64,000 bases of DNA from Thermophilibacter mediterraneus (GCF_900119385.1 NZ_FPKO01000009.1:767405-831404), one strand, 5' to 3'; shown: positions 27,373-36,034, numbered from the stretch's first letter. Made by a program: numbers and translations. Notes: generated by a model from the letters alone, not told the origin.

Positions 27373-28908
27373 CTAGCTCGTCTGGTCCGTGCCCAGGACC
27401 ACGATGACGTCGTAGGAGGTGGTGTACGAGCCGTCGTTCTTCTCGATGCTCGAGCTCGACACGCCGAGGGTCTCGGCGACGCCGAGCGCCGAGGCGAGGG
27501 AGTCGTCGTTGTAGTAGATCTTGGTGGCCGTGAGGCCGGTCTCGTTGGCGTTGCCCGCCGCGGCCTCGAAGCCGGCATCGGTCAGGGTGTTGGCGGTGTC
27601 TCCGGCCAGGCCCGCGACGCCCGTGGCGTTGAGGACGCTCACCGAGCCCGTGAAGGAGGCCTCGACGCCTCCCGTCGCCGAGCCGTCCTCGCTGTCGGAG
27701 ATGTTGGAGCCGGTGCCGATGGAGCCCGCGATGCCCGCGGTGAAGTCCTGGCTTGCGTCGGAGTAGGGGGACTCTCCCGCGTCGACGCGCGCCATCATCT
27801 CCTCCCAGGCGGCGTCGTCGGGGATCTCGTACCAGACGCTGTTGATGTACTCGGAGTTGGTGGGGGTCTGGCCCGAGTACATGTTGTTGTCGGTGTCGAA
27901 CCCGCGGAACTGCCCGACGAGGCCGAGGATGTCGGTGACGCTGAAGTCGGTCGTGACGCTGTTGGCGAGCTCGGAGACGGTGGTCGCCATGGTGGCGAGG
28001 TCGAGCTGCAGCACCTTCTTGACGATGGCGCCGATCACCATGCGCTGGTTGGCGGCGCGGTAGAAGTCGCCTCCGCCGTACTCGTCGTAGGCGTGGCGTG
28101 CGCGGCACAGGCCGAGCGCCTGGCTGCCGTCGAGCGTCTGCGTGCCCGCGGGGAGGTCGATGTTGGCATAGCTGTCGTGAATCTCGACGGGCAGCGTCAC
28201 CTCGATGCCGCCGATGGTGTCGACGATCGAGGTGAGCTGCTCGAAGTCCACCTCGGCGTAGTGGGAGATGCTGACGTCCGCGAAGTCCGAGACCACCTCG
28301 GTCATGTAGGCGGCGCCGCCGAGGGCGTAGGCGTCGTTGATCTTGCGCTCGCCGTTCTCGCCCATGTCGACGAGCGTGTCGCGTGGAATCGAGACGAGCG
28401 TGACGCGCTGCGCGGGCGCGTCGATGCGGGCGAGGATGATGGAGTCGGCGCGGAAGTTCGAGGTGTCGGACCCCCACTCCTCGGAGCGGCCCTCGCTCTT
28501 GTCGACGCCCAGCAGGAGCATGTAGAAGGGCTGCTGGGGCTCCACGGCGACGAGCTGGCGGCGCAGGTCGTCGTTGACGATGCTCTCGTCCGAGAGGCGG
28601 CTGTTGAGGTCGGTGAGCCACAGGCCGAGCGCGGTTCCCGCGCCGGCGAGCACGACGAGGACGGAGACGAGGACGATGCGCAGCGCGCGACCGACGCCCT
28701 TCTTCGTGCGCCGCCGCTTATAGGCGTCGATGCCCTCCGAGCGCGAGGGCGCCTGGTGGGACGCCGCGTCCGACGCGCCGCTTCGCCGGGTCGTGCGAGG
28801 CTCTGCGGAGCGGCCCTGGCGGGCGTGGCTCCCCTCCCCGTAGCGGCTCTCGGAGAGACGCGCGTGCTCAGCGCTTGTCATGCGTTTATGGGTTTTTTTA
28901 CTGGCCAC
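27373..28908 (-). CDS. LytR-CpsA-Psr (LCP) family glycopolymer ligase with LytR_C domain
   Basis: This 511-residue protein has a basic, Ser-rich cytoplasmic N-terminus and one transmembrane helix (about 74-97). The LCP domain shows LLLGVDKSEG, SIILARIDA, VSIPRDTLVDM, GLCRARHAYDEYGGGD. The C-terminal LytR_C domain starts at VSVLNATGVAGLAG. It transfers polyprenyl-linked polymers to peptidoglycan, fitting the nearby glycosyltransferases. GTG 28908 is chosen because AGAGAGG lies upstream. The LCP-LytR_C linker is acidic and Ser/Gly-rich. Confidence 0.92.
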   Translation of the reverse strand: MASKKTHKRMTSAEHARLSESRYGEGSHARQGRSAEPRTTRRSGASDAASHQAPSRSEGIDAYKRRRTKKGVGRALRIVLVSVLVVLAGAGTALGLWLTDLNSRLSDESIVNDDLRRQLVAVEPQQPFYMLLLGVDKSEGRSEEWGSDTSNFRADSIILARIDAPAQRVTLVSIPRDTLVDMGENGERKINDAYALGGAAYMTEVVSDFADVSISHYAEVDFEQLTSIVDTIGGIEVTLPVEIHDSYANIDLPAGTQTLDGSQALGLCRARHAYDEYGGGDFYRAANQRMVIGAIVKKVLQLDLATMATTVSELANSVTTDFSVTDILGLVGQFRGFDTDNNMYSGQTPTNSEYINSVWYEIPDDAAWEEMMARVDAGESPYSDASQDFTAGIAGSIGTGSNISDSEDGSATGGVEASFTGSVSVLNATGVAGLAGDTANTLTDAGFEAAAGNANETGLTATKIYYNDDSLASALGVAETLGVSSSSIEKNDGSYTTSYDVIVVLGTDQTS

Positions 28909-29092
28909 GTCGGACCTCTCTGTCGTTGGGAGGCGCAATGCCCCGCGAGCAGCGTGTATGTAGCTGCAGCATCATACGAAAAGGAAGTGTAAGGAGCATG
29001 AAGGAGCGCACGTTCCGTCCCCGTCTTATGAAAATGTAATAATGGTACGAGTTCATGGGCGCAGCTGCGTCGACGAGAAGACCGGAGGTTAT

Positions 29093-30682
29093 ATGAGCGA
29101 GGCCACACCCAAGCAGTTCGTAGCGGTTCTTGACTTTGGCGCCCAGTACGGGCAGCTGATCGCGCGGCGCGTGCGCGACCTGCACGTCTACTCAGAGATC
29201 GTGCCGTGTGACATCCCCGCCGACGAGCTTGCTGCGATGGGCCCCTCAGCGATCATCCTCTCCGGCGGGCCCGCGAGCGTCTATGCCGAGGACGCCCCCA
29301 AGATCGACCCGGGCGTGCTCGAGCTGGGGGTTCCCGTCCTGGGCTTCTGCTACGGCCATCAGATTATGGCCGTCACGCTGGGCGGCGAGGTCGCCCACTC
29401 CGAGGTGGGCGAGTACGGTCCGGCAAAGATCGAGCGCGTTCCCGAGTCTGCGCTGTTCAACGCCACGCCGCTTCAGCAGACGGTGTGGATGAGCCACCGC
29501 GACGCCGTGAGCCGCGCCCCCGAGGGGTTCGTCGTGACCTCGCACACCGACGTGTGCCCTGTTGCGTCCATGGAGTGTCCTTCTCGCAAGCTCTACTCCA
29601 CGCAGTTCCACCCGGAGGTTCGCCACACCGAGCACGGCGAGCAGCTGCTCAGGAACTTCCTCTTTGACATCTGCGGCCTCGAGGCCAGCTGGACGATGGA
29701 TAACATCATCGGCGAGTTGGTCGCCCAGATTCGCGCTCAGGTTGGTGACAAGAAGGTCATCCTGGCGCTCTCCGGCGGCGTGGACTCGAGCGTGGTTGCC
29801 GCGCTCGTGCACCGTGCGGTGGGCGACCAGCTCACGTGCGTGTTCGTGAACCACGGGATGCTCCGCAAGGGCGAGCCCGAGATGGTGGAGGAGGTCTTCC
29901 GCGGCCAGTTCCAGGTGCCGCTCGTGCACGTCCATGCCGAGGAGCGCTACGCCGAGCTTCTCGCCGGTGTGACCGACCCGGAGGAGAAGCGTCGCCGCAT
30001 CGGCACCGAGTTCTGGAAGGTCTTCTTTGACGAGGCCCAGAAGATCGGCGACGTGGAGCTGCTGGCCCAGGGCACCATCTACCCCGACATCATCGAGAGC
30101 GGGGCGAGAAAGACCGGCGGCAAGGCAGCCACGATCAAGAGCCACCACAACCTGATCCCGTTCCCCGAGGGCGTGCACTTTGACCTCATCGAGCCGCTCG
30201 ACCACTTCTTCAAGGACGAGGTGCGCGAGCTGGGCGTGGCGCTTGGGCTGCCGGCGAGCATGGTGTACCGCCAGCCGTTCCCGGGCCCGGGTCTGGCCAT
30301 CCGCATCATCGGCGAGGTGACGCCGGAGAAGCTGGCGATTCTCAAGGACGCCGACGCCATCGTGCGCGAGGAGCTCGACGCCTACAACGAGCGCCTGTTC
30401 CAGGCTACGGGCGAGCGCAACTCCGAGCACAGTTGCTGGCAGTACTTCGCCGTGCTGCCCGACATCAAGAGCGTGGGCGTGATGGGCGACGAGCGCACCT
30501 ACGCGCGCCCCGTGATCGTGCGCGCGGTTGAGTCGAGCGATGCGATGACAGCGGACTGGGCGAAGCTGCCCTACGACGTGATCGGGAAGATCTCGAGCAG
30601 GATCGTGGCGGAGGTTCCCGGCGTGAACCGCGTGGTGTACGACGTCACGCCCAAGCCGCCGGCGACGATCGAGTGGGAATAG
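29093..30682 (+). CDS. guaA: GMP synthase (glutamine-hydrolysing)
   Basis: This 529-residue enzyme aminates XMP to GMP. It has the class I glutaminase domain (Cys86 in GFCYGHQ; His173/Glu175 in FHPEV), the ATP-pyrophosphatase loop SGGVDSS (227-233) and the C-terminal dimerisation domain ending in TIEWE. ATG 29093 follows GGAGG. The last 12 bases (30671-30682) are the repeated sequence that defines an integration site. A second, glutaminase-less homologue lies at 61762-62748. Confidence 0.97.
   Translation: MSEATPKQFVAVLDFGAQYGQLIARRVRDLHVYSEIVPCDIPADELAAMGPSAIILSGGPASVYAEDAPKIDPGVLELGVPVLGFCYGHQIMAVTLGGEVAHSEVGEYGPAKIERVPESALFNATPLQQTVWMSHRDAVSRAPEGFVVTSHTDVCPVASMECPSRKLYSTQFHPEVRHTEHGEQLLRNFLFDICGLEASWTMDNIIGELVAQIRAQVGDKKVILALSGGVDSSVVAALVHRAVGDQLTCVFVNHGMLRKGEPEMVEEVFRGQFQVPLVHVHAEERYAELLAGVTDPEEKRRRIGTEFWKVFFDEAQKIGDVELLAQGTIYPDIIESGARKTGGKAATIKSHHNLIPFPEGVHFDLIEPLDHFFKDEVRELGVALGLPASMVYRQPFPGPGLAIRIIGEVTPEKLAILKDADAIVREELDAYNERLFQATGERNSEHSCWQYFAVLPDIKSVGVMGDERTYARPVIVRAVESSDAMTADWAKLPYDVIGKISSRIVAEVPGVNRVVYDVTPKPPATIEWE
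30671..30682 (+). repeat. Attachment-site-like direct repeat, copy 1 (guaA 3' end)
   Basis: GAGTGGGAATAG forms the last codons and stop of guaA. It recurs exactly at 33638-33649 and 35437-35448. The guaA 3' end is a known integration target for genomic islands with a core like this. It is therefore read as an att core. Confidence 0.7.
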
Positions 30683-30699
30683 AAAATTCGGCAGTTATG

Positions 30700-30758
30700 G
30701 GGGTATAAATCGTCAACTCTGCTAGAAATACCCCGATAAACACGATATTTGCTATACT
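30700..30758 (+). promoter_or_regulatory. Inverted repeat and extended -10 promoter of ATPase A
   Basis: GGGGTAT (30700-30706) and ATACCCC (30728-30734) are 7-bp inverted repeats. TGCTATACT (30750-30758) is an extended -10 element about 28 bp before the ATPase start. Its near-copy at 35449-35552 has mutated versions of both. An operator role is inferred. Confidence 0.5.
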
Positions 30759-30785
30759 GGCTCCAGTCGAGAGATTGGGGCTAGT

Positions 30786-32054
30786 ATGCGTTTGTTCGAG
30801 CGCGAGGACTACCTCGAGAAGATCCGCGGGTTCTACCACGACGACGGCGTGATCAAGGTCCTCACCGGGGTCCGCCGGTGCGGCAAGTCGTGTCTCATGC
30901 AGACCATTGCTGAGGAGCTCAGGGCCACGGGGGTGCGGGAGGACCACATCATCTACCTCGACCTCGACCGGTACGGCTTCCGCTCGGTGAAGACGCCGGA
31001 CCAGCTCGAGGCGCTGATCGAGCCCGCGCTCAAGGTTAACGGCATGAAGTACCTCTTCATCGACGAGGTGCAGAACGTCGAGGGCTTCGAGGAGGTGGTG
31101 AACGAGTTCCGGGCCGAGGGAGGATTCTCCATCTTCATCACCGGCTCGAACTCCTACCTGCTCTCCGGTGAGCTCGCCACCAAGCTGACGGGGCGTTACG
31201 TCGAGTTCGAGGTGCAGACGCTCAGCTTCAAGGAGTACCGCGAGATGAGGCGTTTCCTCGGGCAGGCGGTCGACCCCAACCCCGTGGCCGAGCTCGACCG
31301 CTACATCCTCGAGGGCGGCTTCCCCAAGGCGCTCGACTACCCCAAGATGGCGGACAAGCGCGCCTACGTGAGCTCCGTCATCAAGGAGATCTTCGAGAAG
31401 GATATCCGCAGGCGCGTGAAGGTGAAGAACGTCTCTGTCTTCAACCAGGTGCGCGACTACGTCATCAACAACTTCGGTGCGACGACCTCGCTGACGAACA
31501 TCCAGTCCGACCTCGAACGGCAGGGCGTCCGCATCAAGCGAGAGACGCTCAACCGCTACCTTCAGATACTCGAGGATGCCAAGATCATCAGCAAGTGCGC
31601 ACGCTTCGACATGAAGTCACGCAAGTCGCTCAAGGGCGAGCAGAAGTACTACCTCGCTGACCTGAGCTTCTACTTCGCGCTCAACACGGATAACCGCATC
31701 AACTACGGGCCCGTGCTGGAGAACATCGTCTACTGCTACGCGAGGAGCCTGGGTTACGAGGTGAGCGTGGGGCGCATCGGCAGGCTCGAGTGCGACTTCG
31801 TCGTGCGCTCGCCCGAGATGGAGTACGCCTACGTGCAGGTGGCGATGACCATCATGAACGACCGCTCGACCGAGGACCGCGAGTACCGCCCGCTCGAGCA
31901 GATACGGGACAACTGGCCCAAGTTCGTCATCACGCGCAGCGACCCCATCCAGCATCGCAGTGGCATCGTGCACGAGAACGTGACGGAGCTGATTGGGAAG
32001 GGGCGGACGTTCGGGTTGGCGTGGGTGAGCGTTTCAGCGGGAGCAGACTACTAG
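30786..32054 (+). CDS. AAA_14/DUF4143 ATPase A
   Basis: This 422-residue protein has Walker A GVRRCGKS (28-35), Walker B YLFIDEVQ (89-96) and a sensor-like TGSN (119-122). It is followed by a wHTH-like middle and the DUF4143 PD-(D/E)xK-fold domain (ECDFVV near 335-340). The C-terminal catalytic lysine position reads VQVA, so nuclease activity is doubtful. The family (COG1373) is abundant in Coriobacteriia and has no settled function. It lies first in the guaA-linked island. A decayed duplicate is at 35553. Confidence 0.88.
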   Translation: MRLFEREDYLEKIRGFYHDDGVIKVLTGVRRCGKSCLMQTIAEELRATGVREDHIIYLDLDRYGFRSVKTPDQLEALIEPALKVNGMKYLFIDEVQNVEGFEEVVNEFRAEGGFSIFITGSNSYLLSGELATKLTGRYVEFEVQTLSFKEYREMRRFLGQAVDPNPVAELDRYILEGGFPKALDYPKMADKRAYVSSVIKEIFEKDIRRRVKVKNVSVFNQVRDYVINNFGATTSLTNIQSDLERQGVRIKRETLNRYLQILEDAKIISKCARFDMKSRKSLKGEQKYYLADLSFYFALNTDNRINYGPVLENIVYCYARSLGYEVSVGRIGRLECDFVVRSPEMEYAYVQVAMTIMNDRSTEDREYRPLEQIRDNWPKFVITRSDPIQHRSGIVHENVTELIGKGRTFGLAWVSVSAGADY

Positions 32055-32508
32055 GAAGTCGCTCTCACCTATTCTGTCCTACTCTTACTCGCTCCAATCG
32101 CTTTACTGAGTCGCATGACGTGAGGCCGATCTGCGGTTTTCTATTCTGATGATGGCCAGGTTGTTTGTTGACTGCCTTTAGCCAACCTCGTTTACTCGGA
32201 CCCACTCTTATCCACTCGGTCTGAAGGGCTGAGTGGATAAGAGCTTCTGGATGCAGCAAGAAAAATGCGGTCGAAGGCGCAGGCGCCCACAACCGCTAAA
32301 AATCCCTTTGGCTTTTTATGGAAAGCAATGATATCACGTTGGCGGGCACATTGCAGATTATGGGTCGCATCAAGTTGCTGTTGGCCGGGGGCTCACGTGA
32401 CCTTCCCGGCCAACAGCAGCTTGATGCCGACCGCCCATGAAGATGTGCTTCTGTCTGACCGGTATGGTAGCGTTACATAGACGGGAATTAAGGTTGAGGT
32501 GATTTGTT
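32055..32508. other. Gene-free island segment with two long palindromes
   Basis: No coding sequence is recognised. CTCTTATCCACTC (32205-32217) and GAGTGGATAAGAG (32231-32243) form a 13-bp inverted repeat resembling an operator. A second, much longer palindrome occupies 32367-32427. Base composition is visibly less GC-rich than the flanks, in keeping with acquired DNA. Confidence 0.5.
32367..32427. repeat. 61-bp near-perfect palindrome
   Basis: The 23-bp left arm (32367-32389, beginning GCATCAAGTTGCTG) pairs with the right arm (32405-32427, ending CAGCTTGATGC) with one mismatch. Pairing continues outward (GGTC/GACC) after a bulge. The loop contains the palindrome TCACGTGA. It may be a mobile-element remnant, a structured RNA or an operator. 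Confidence 0.6.
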
Positions 32509-32670
32509 GTGCCGAGGAGCCCTTTAACAGAACTCGACAACGTTAACAGCGCGATGGAGCGCTACCTTGCTTCAGGTTCTCCTAGGGCCGAGACGGCGCA
32601 AGATTGCCTTGTTAACATTAGAAACCTTGTGGAGCATCTCGCCATGGCGCTGGCTCATGGAAAGTTATGA
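32509..32670 (+). CDS. Small protein, probably the N-terminal remnant of a larger gene
   Basis: GTG 32509 follows GAGGTGA by 6 nt and opens a 53-codon frame (PRSPLTELDNVNSAMERYLASG...NIRNLVEHLAMALAHGKL). The sequence is helical and protein-like but no family is recognised. It ends in a region of gene debris, so truncation is likely. Function unknown. Confidence 0.4.
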   Translation: MPRSPLTELDNVNSAMERYLASGSPRAETAQDCLVNIRNLVEHLAMALAHGKL

Positions 32671-32675
32671 AGTCA

Positions 32676-32787
32676 AGAACTAAGTCGCCGCACCTGCGCG
32701 CAGGCGTTCCAGCATCGAACGGGCTTTGAGCGAGAACCGGCCGAGCCGCCTCGCGGCATCGCTTGCAGCGCGCTTGACATCACGCGG
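32676..32787 (-). pseudogene. Possible C-terminal gene fragment
   Basis: On the minus strand a short frame reads PRDVKRAASDAARRLG...SMLERLRAGAAT and stops near 32676. The amphipathic, Arg/Ala-rich sequence looks like the tail of a DNA-binding or mobilisation protein, but no start or family is visible. It is offered only as debris of the island. Confidence 0.25.
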
Positions 32788-32919
32788 AACGGGTCCATAA
32801 TGAGCCTTGAAAATCTCAGCGGATTTTTCTGGATGCCGTCACCTTTTCGCCGCTCGCCTGCCTCTGGCAGACGGGCGGCTTTTCTGTACCGACGGCCCCA
32901 GCGAGAGAAGGGACATGCC

Positions 32920-33441
32920 ATGACGAACGATCTTCTCGACCTCATCAAAACGCGCCGCAGCGTGCGCGCCTACAAGGCAGATCCCGTGCCCGCCGACCTG
33001 CTCGACGCTGTGCTCGAGGCGGGCACCTTCGCGCCCACCGGTGGCGGCCATCAGTCTCCGGTGATCGTGGCGGTGACCGACCCCGGGGCCCGCGAGCGCC
33101 TGCGTCGGCTCAACGCCGCCGTCATGGGCAGGGACACCGACCCGTACTACGACGCTCCGGTCATCGTGGTCGTGCTCGCCGACGGCGGGCGCGGCACCTT
33201 CGTGGAGGACGGCTCCTGCGTGCTGGAGAACCTCATGCTCGCGGCGCACGCCCTGGGGCTCTCCAGCTGCTGGATCCACCGCGAGCGCGAGATCTTCGAC
33301 GGCGCTGAGGGCAAGGCGCTCCTCAGGGAGTGGGGCCTGCCCGAGACGCTGCGCGGCGTGGGTGCGATCGCCTTGGGATACGCCGCGGGACCCGAGGGCG
33401 CGGCCGCCCCGCGCAAGGACGGTTATATCGTGCGCATCTAG
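32920..33441 (+). CDS. Nitroreductase-family flavoprotein
   Basis: This 173-residue FMN enzyme begins DLLDLIKTRRSVRAYKADPVP and has the GTFAPTGGGHQSPVI segment and NLMLAAHALGLSSCWIHRER. It is of the short type, dimeric and NAD(P)H-dependent. ATG 32920 follows GAGAAGGGA; upstream in-frame codons are not conserved. It is the only metabolic gene in the guaA-linked island. Substrate unknown. Confidence 0.85.
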   Translation: MTNDLLDLIKTRRSVRAYKADPVPADLLDAVLEAGTFAPTGGGHQSPVIVAVTDPGARERLRRLNAAVMGRDTDPYYDAPVIVVVLADGGRGTFVEDGSCVLENLMLAAHALGLSSCWIHREREIFDGAEGKALLREWGLPETLRGVGAIALGYAAGPEGAAAPRKDGYIVRI

Positions 33442-33637
33442 CAGGTATCGGTCATGCCGGAGGCGCCTGCCCTCCTCGGGGGATGCAAGCTGCTCGGAAG
33501 CCGCCGACCGATAGAGGTGTTGAGTTCATTTTTGAGTTCAACTTGGGTGCCCTGAAATCACCTGATTCCGGTGAGAATGGGGAGACGACCGTTACATCAT
33601 GTGGACGAGAGGCCATGGAAAGGAGCGATTTGATCGC

Positions 33638-33649
33638 GAGTGGGAATAG
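33638..33649 (+). repeat. Attachment-site-like direct repeat, copy 2
   Basis: An exact copy of GAGTGGGAATAG lies outside any gene, preceded by GATCGC much as guaA has GATC. It lies 2,967 bp after copy 1 and 1,799 bp before copy 3, dividing the island in two. Confidence 0.7.
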
Positions 33650-34040
33650 TTGAGGCTCTTCGCGAGGGAGGCCGAGAGCGGTCCCCCTCGTTTTTTCTCG
33701 TGTCTTTTCGTTCATGTCGTTGTTGTGATTTCGTGTGGTATTCGCAAGACAATTGCCAGGTCTACCTGCGGAAATAATGGGTCTTGCCATGTTGCTTTCG
33801 GCATAGACGTCTCTAGTATGCGAGGCACGCGCTCGCCAGCGCGGCGCCGTCCAATCCCGAGAAGTTCGACCCGACGAGAGCCGAGACGATGGGCCCCGCT
33901 CCGATGCCGGAGGTCATCACCGCTGCAAGGGTTACCACCGCAGTCCCGCACTATGAATTGCGGCACTGTGCGGTAGATGAGGTGCTGCAATTAGTTGCCC
34001 TCCTCGTCGACCGCCTCTATCGTGCGAGACGTTGCGTCAG

Positions 34041-34079
34041 CGGTTTCGAAACTTTAATATTATGGTTGTTTCGAAACCG
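34041..34079. promoter_or_regulatory. Palindromic operator over the ATPase B promoter
   Basis: CGGTTTCGAAAC (34041-34052) and GTTTCGAAACCG (34068-34079) are perfect 12-bp inverted repeats. The 15-bp spacer TTTAATATTATGGTT contains TAATAT/TATTAT -10-like sequence. The site ends 17 bp before the start codon, so binding there would block transcription. Confidence 0.65.
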
Positions 34080-34096
34080 GTGTGATTGGAACTCGT

Positions 34097-35302
34097 ATGC
34101 CTTGGGTCGAGCGCGCATCGTACCTCGAGCGACTCCGCTCCGTGGAGGGGACAGGCGACATCAAGGTCATAACCGGCGTTCGCCGCTCGGGCAAGTCCGA
34201 GCTTATGAAGGCGTTCTCCGCTGAGCTCAAGAAGCGGGACCCCTTGTCAAACAGCCTCTACATCGATCTGCTCGACCTCGACAACGAAGAGCTCCTCGAA
34301 TATCACGCTCTGCACGACAGGATTGCCAAATCCCACAAGGATGGTGTGCGAAACCGTCTATTCATCGATGAGGTGCAACGGTGCGAGGGCTTCGAGAGGG
34401 CAATCAACAGCATTCATGCCCGGGGAGGGTGGGACATCTACCTCACCGGGTCGAACGCGTTCCTTCTGAGTTCCGACCTTGCCACGCTCTTCACCGGCAG
34501 GCACCGCGAGATCCACGTGCTGCCGTTCAGCTTCGGCGAGTTCCGCGCATACTTCGGCGAACAGGGGGCCATCGACGAAGAGCTGGACCGCTACATCGAG
34601 CGCGGGGGCCTCGCTGGATCCTATGAGTATCGTGACATGGCAGAGTCATACGGCTACATCAGGGACGTCTACAGGACCATCCTCACGCGAGATCTCGTAC
34701 AGAAGTTCCGTCTGCCCGACACGCTGGTGCTCGAGCGGCTCGCCGAGTACATGATGGACAACACCGGAAACCTCAACTCGCCGAACAGCATCGCCAACAC
34801 CCTCGACGCAAACAAAGTGTCGACCAACCACGTCACGGTTGGGCGCTACATCTCGCACCTGAGGGACGCCTTCGTCTTCTACGAGGCCAAGCGTTATGAC
34901 ATCAAGGGCAAGAAGTACCTGAGCACGCAGGCGAAGCACTACGTGTGCGACACGGGTATGCGCTACGCGGTGCTCGGCACGCGCAACATGGATTGGGGCC
35001 GCATGTACGAGAACTCGGTGTTCTTGGAGCTCATTCGCCGCGGATACGAGACCTACGTGGGAAAGCTCTACCAGAAGGAGGTCGACTTCGTCGTCAAGCG
35101 AGGGTCGGAGCAGGTCTACATTCAGGTGAGCGATAACGTAGACGCACCCGAGACGCTCGAGCGCGAGCTCGCTCCTCTGCGTGCGATACGAGATGCCTAC
35201 CCCAAGGTTCTTATCGCGAGGACACGACACGACGACTACACGATTGACGGCATCAGGGTGCTCGATCTGGCCCGTTGGCTCATCGGGGAACAGGGATTCT
35301 AA
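34097..35302 (+). CDS. AAA_14/DUF4143 ATPase B
   Basis: This 401-residue protein has Walker A GVRRSGKS (27-34), Walker B RLFIDEVQ, TGSN and the DUF4143 region with EVDFVVKRG followed by YIQVS; the lysine of an ExK nuclease motif is absent. It is clearly related to ATPase A but diverged through most of its length. ATG 34097 is preferred to GTG 34082; neither has a good ribosome binding site, suggesting near-leaderless translation after the operator. Second island unit. Confidence 0.86.
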   Translation: MPWVERASYLERLRSVEGTGDIKVITGVRRSGKSELMKAFSAELKKRDPLSNSLYIDLLDLDNEELLEYHALHDRIAKSHKDGVRNRLFIDEVQRCEGFERAINSIHARGGWDIYLTGSNAFLLSSDLATLFTGRHREIHVLPFSFGEFRAYFGEQGAIDEELDRYIERGGLAGSYEYRDMAESYGYIRDVYRTILTRDLVQKFRLPDTLVLERLAEYMMDNTGNLNSPNSIANTLDANKVSTNHVTVGRYISHLRDAFVFYEAKRYDIKGKKYLSTQAKHYVCDTGMRYAVLGTRNMDWGRMYENSVFLELIRRGYETYVGKLYQKEVDFVVKRGSEQVYIQVSDNVDAPETLERELAPLRAIRDAYPKVLIARTRHDDYTIDGIRVLDLARWLIGEQGF

Positions 35303-35436
35303 TATCGGGGGGGCTCCTGCGCCATGATTCGCAAGGGGCGTGAATCCATCTTGAGTGCATGTGGAATAGGGTAAGTATGGTGGTAAACGGCGAAGCAGAA
35401 GATGAAGCGGCCCTCTCACCTGCGCCGACAATTACT

Positions 35437-35448
35437 GAGTGGGAATAG
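35437..35448 (+). repeat. Attachment-site-like direct repeat, copy 3
   Basis: A third exact GAGTGGGAATAG. Unlike copy 2, it is followed by a 104-bp sequence similar to that after guaA (30683-30785), so the original guaA-downstream DNA, or a duplicate of unit A, begins here. Confidence 0.7.
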
Positions 35449-35700
35449 ATAATTAGGAAGCTATGGGGGGGTATAAATCATCATTTTGACAATAATGCCC
35501 TGATAAACGCGATATTTGCTATGCCGGTCCCGGTCGAGAGGCTGGGGCTGGCATGCGTTTGTTTGGGCGGTTGGACTAGCTCGAGCGGATTTGCTCCCTC
35601 GGCCACTATGGCGTCGCGATCGATGCGTCCGCCGGTATTTTTCGGTGCGGCACGTCGTGCCTCATGCAGGCAATCATGGGGCTCGATGCTGGGGCGCCGC
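35449..35700 (+). pseudogene. Decayed duplicate of ATPase A leader and 5' end
   Basis: The leader 35449-35552 matches 30683-30785 at most positions, including GGGGTATAAATC and GCGATATTTGCTAT. ATG 35553 opens ATGCGTTTGTTTGGGCGG as in ATPase A, but TAG at 35577-35579 ends the frame. Similarity resumes at the Walker A region (GGTGCGGCACGTCGTGCCTC versus GGTGCGGCAAGTCGTGTCTC). Later sequence is unrelated, so the gene is truncated. Confidence 0.7.
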
Positions 35701-35830
35701 GGGGCGAGCGCTTCCTCAGGCGCTCCTTCGGCCCCGTTCCTGCGGCAGAAGGCCGAGCTGGGCAGATGATAAAATGGATTCGTCTGATCACCGCTGGCGA
35801 GTGTCGGCACCTCACGTTTTGGAGGGGGCC

Positions 35831-35973
35831 ATGGACCACGATTTCTACGAGTGGGCGTCCGAGGCCCCGATGCGCACGCCCGACGGCTTTTCAGAGGCTG
35901 CGACTGCGGCGGGGGTTGCCGCCTCGGTTGCGGAGCGAAACGAGATGCTTGTCTGTGTCAACGATAATTTGCC
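35831..35973 (+). pseudogene. 5' part of a small membrane-protein gene interrupted by IS21-type element
   Basis: ATG 35831, preceded by GGAGGGGG, opens a frame (MDHDFYEWASEAPMRTPDGF...VCVNDNL) that runs into the element. The apparent stop TGA at 35975-35977 belongs to the element's terminal repeat. Joining position 35973 to 38386 restores one open frame of exactly 178 codons. No family recognised. Confidence 0.7.
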
Positions 35974-36034
35974 CTGATTCACAATCCGTCCGGGACACCT
36001 TCACGACGGGGAAATCCCCAGCTTCACGATTCCG

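Larger units (their letters stand above)
33442..34096. other. Island junction region
   Basis: No intact gene is seen. The stretch holds the second att-like repeat (33638-33649), AT-richer sequence, and a plus-strand protein-like fragment near 33838-33930 (SNPEKFDPTRAETMGPAPMPEV), unrecognised. It ends with the palindromic operator at 34041-34079. It is best read as the boundary between two successive insertions. Confidence 0.5.

Noticed and set aside
24470-28621. A 1,383-codon open frame on the minus strand.
   Set aside because: It is low-complexity Arg/Ala/His-rich shadow of ychF, the polyferredoxin and the LCP gene, typical of high-GC DNA.
28998-29039. A 13-codon upstream frame (ATG to TAA) in the guaA leader, just after AAGGAG, considered as a leader peptide.
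   Set aside because: AAGGAG is only 1 nt from the ATG and no attenuator hairpin lies between it and guaA.
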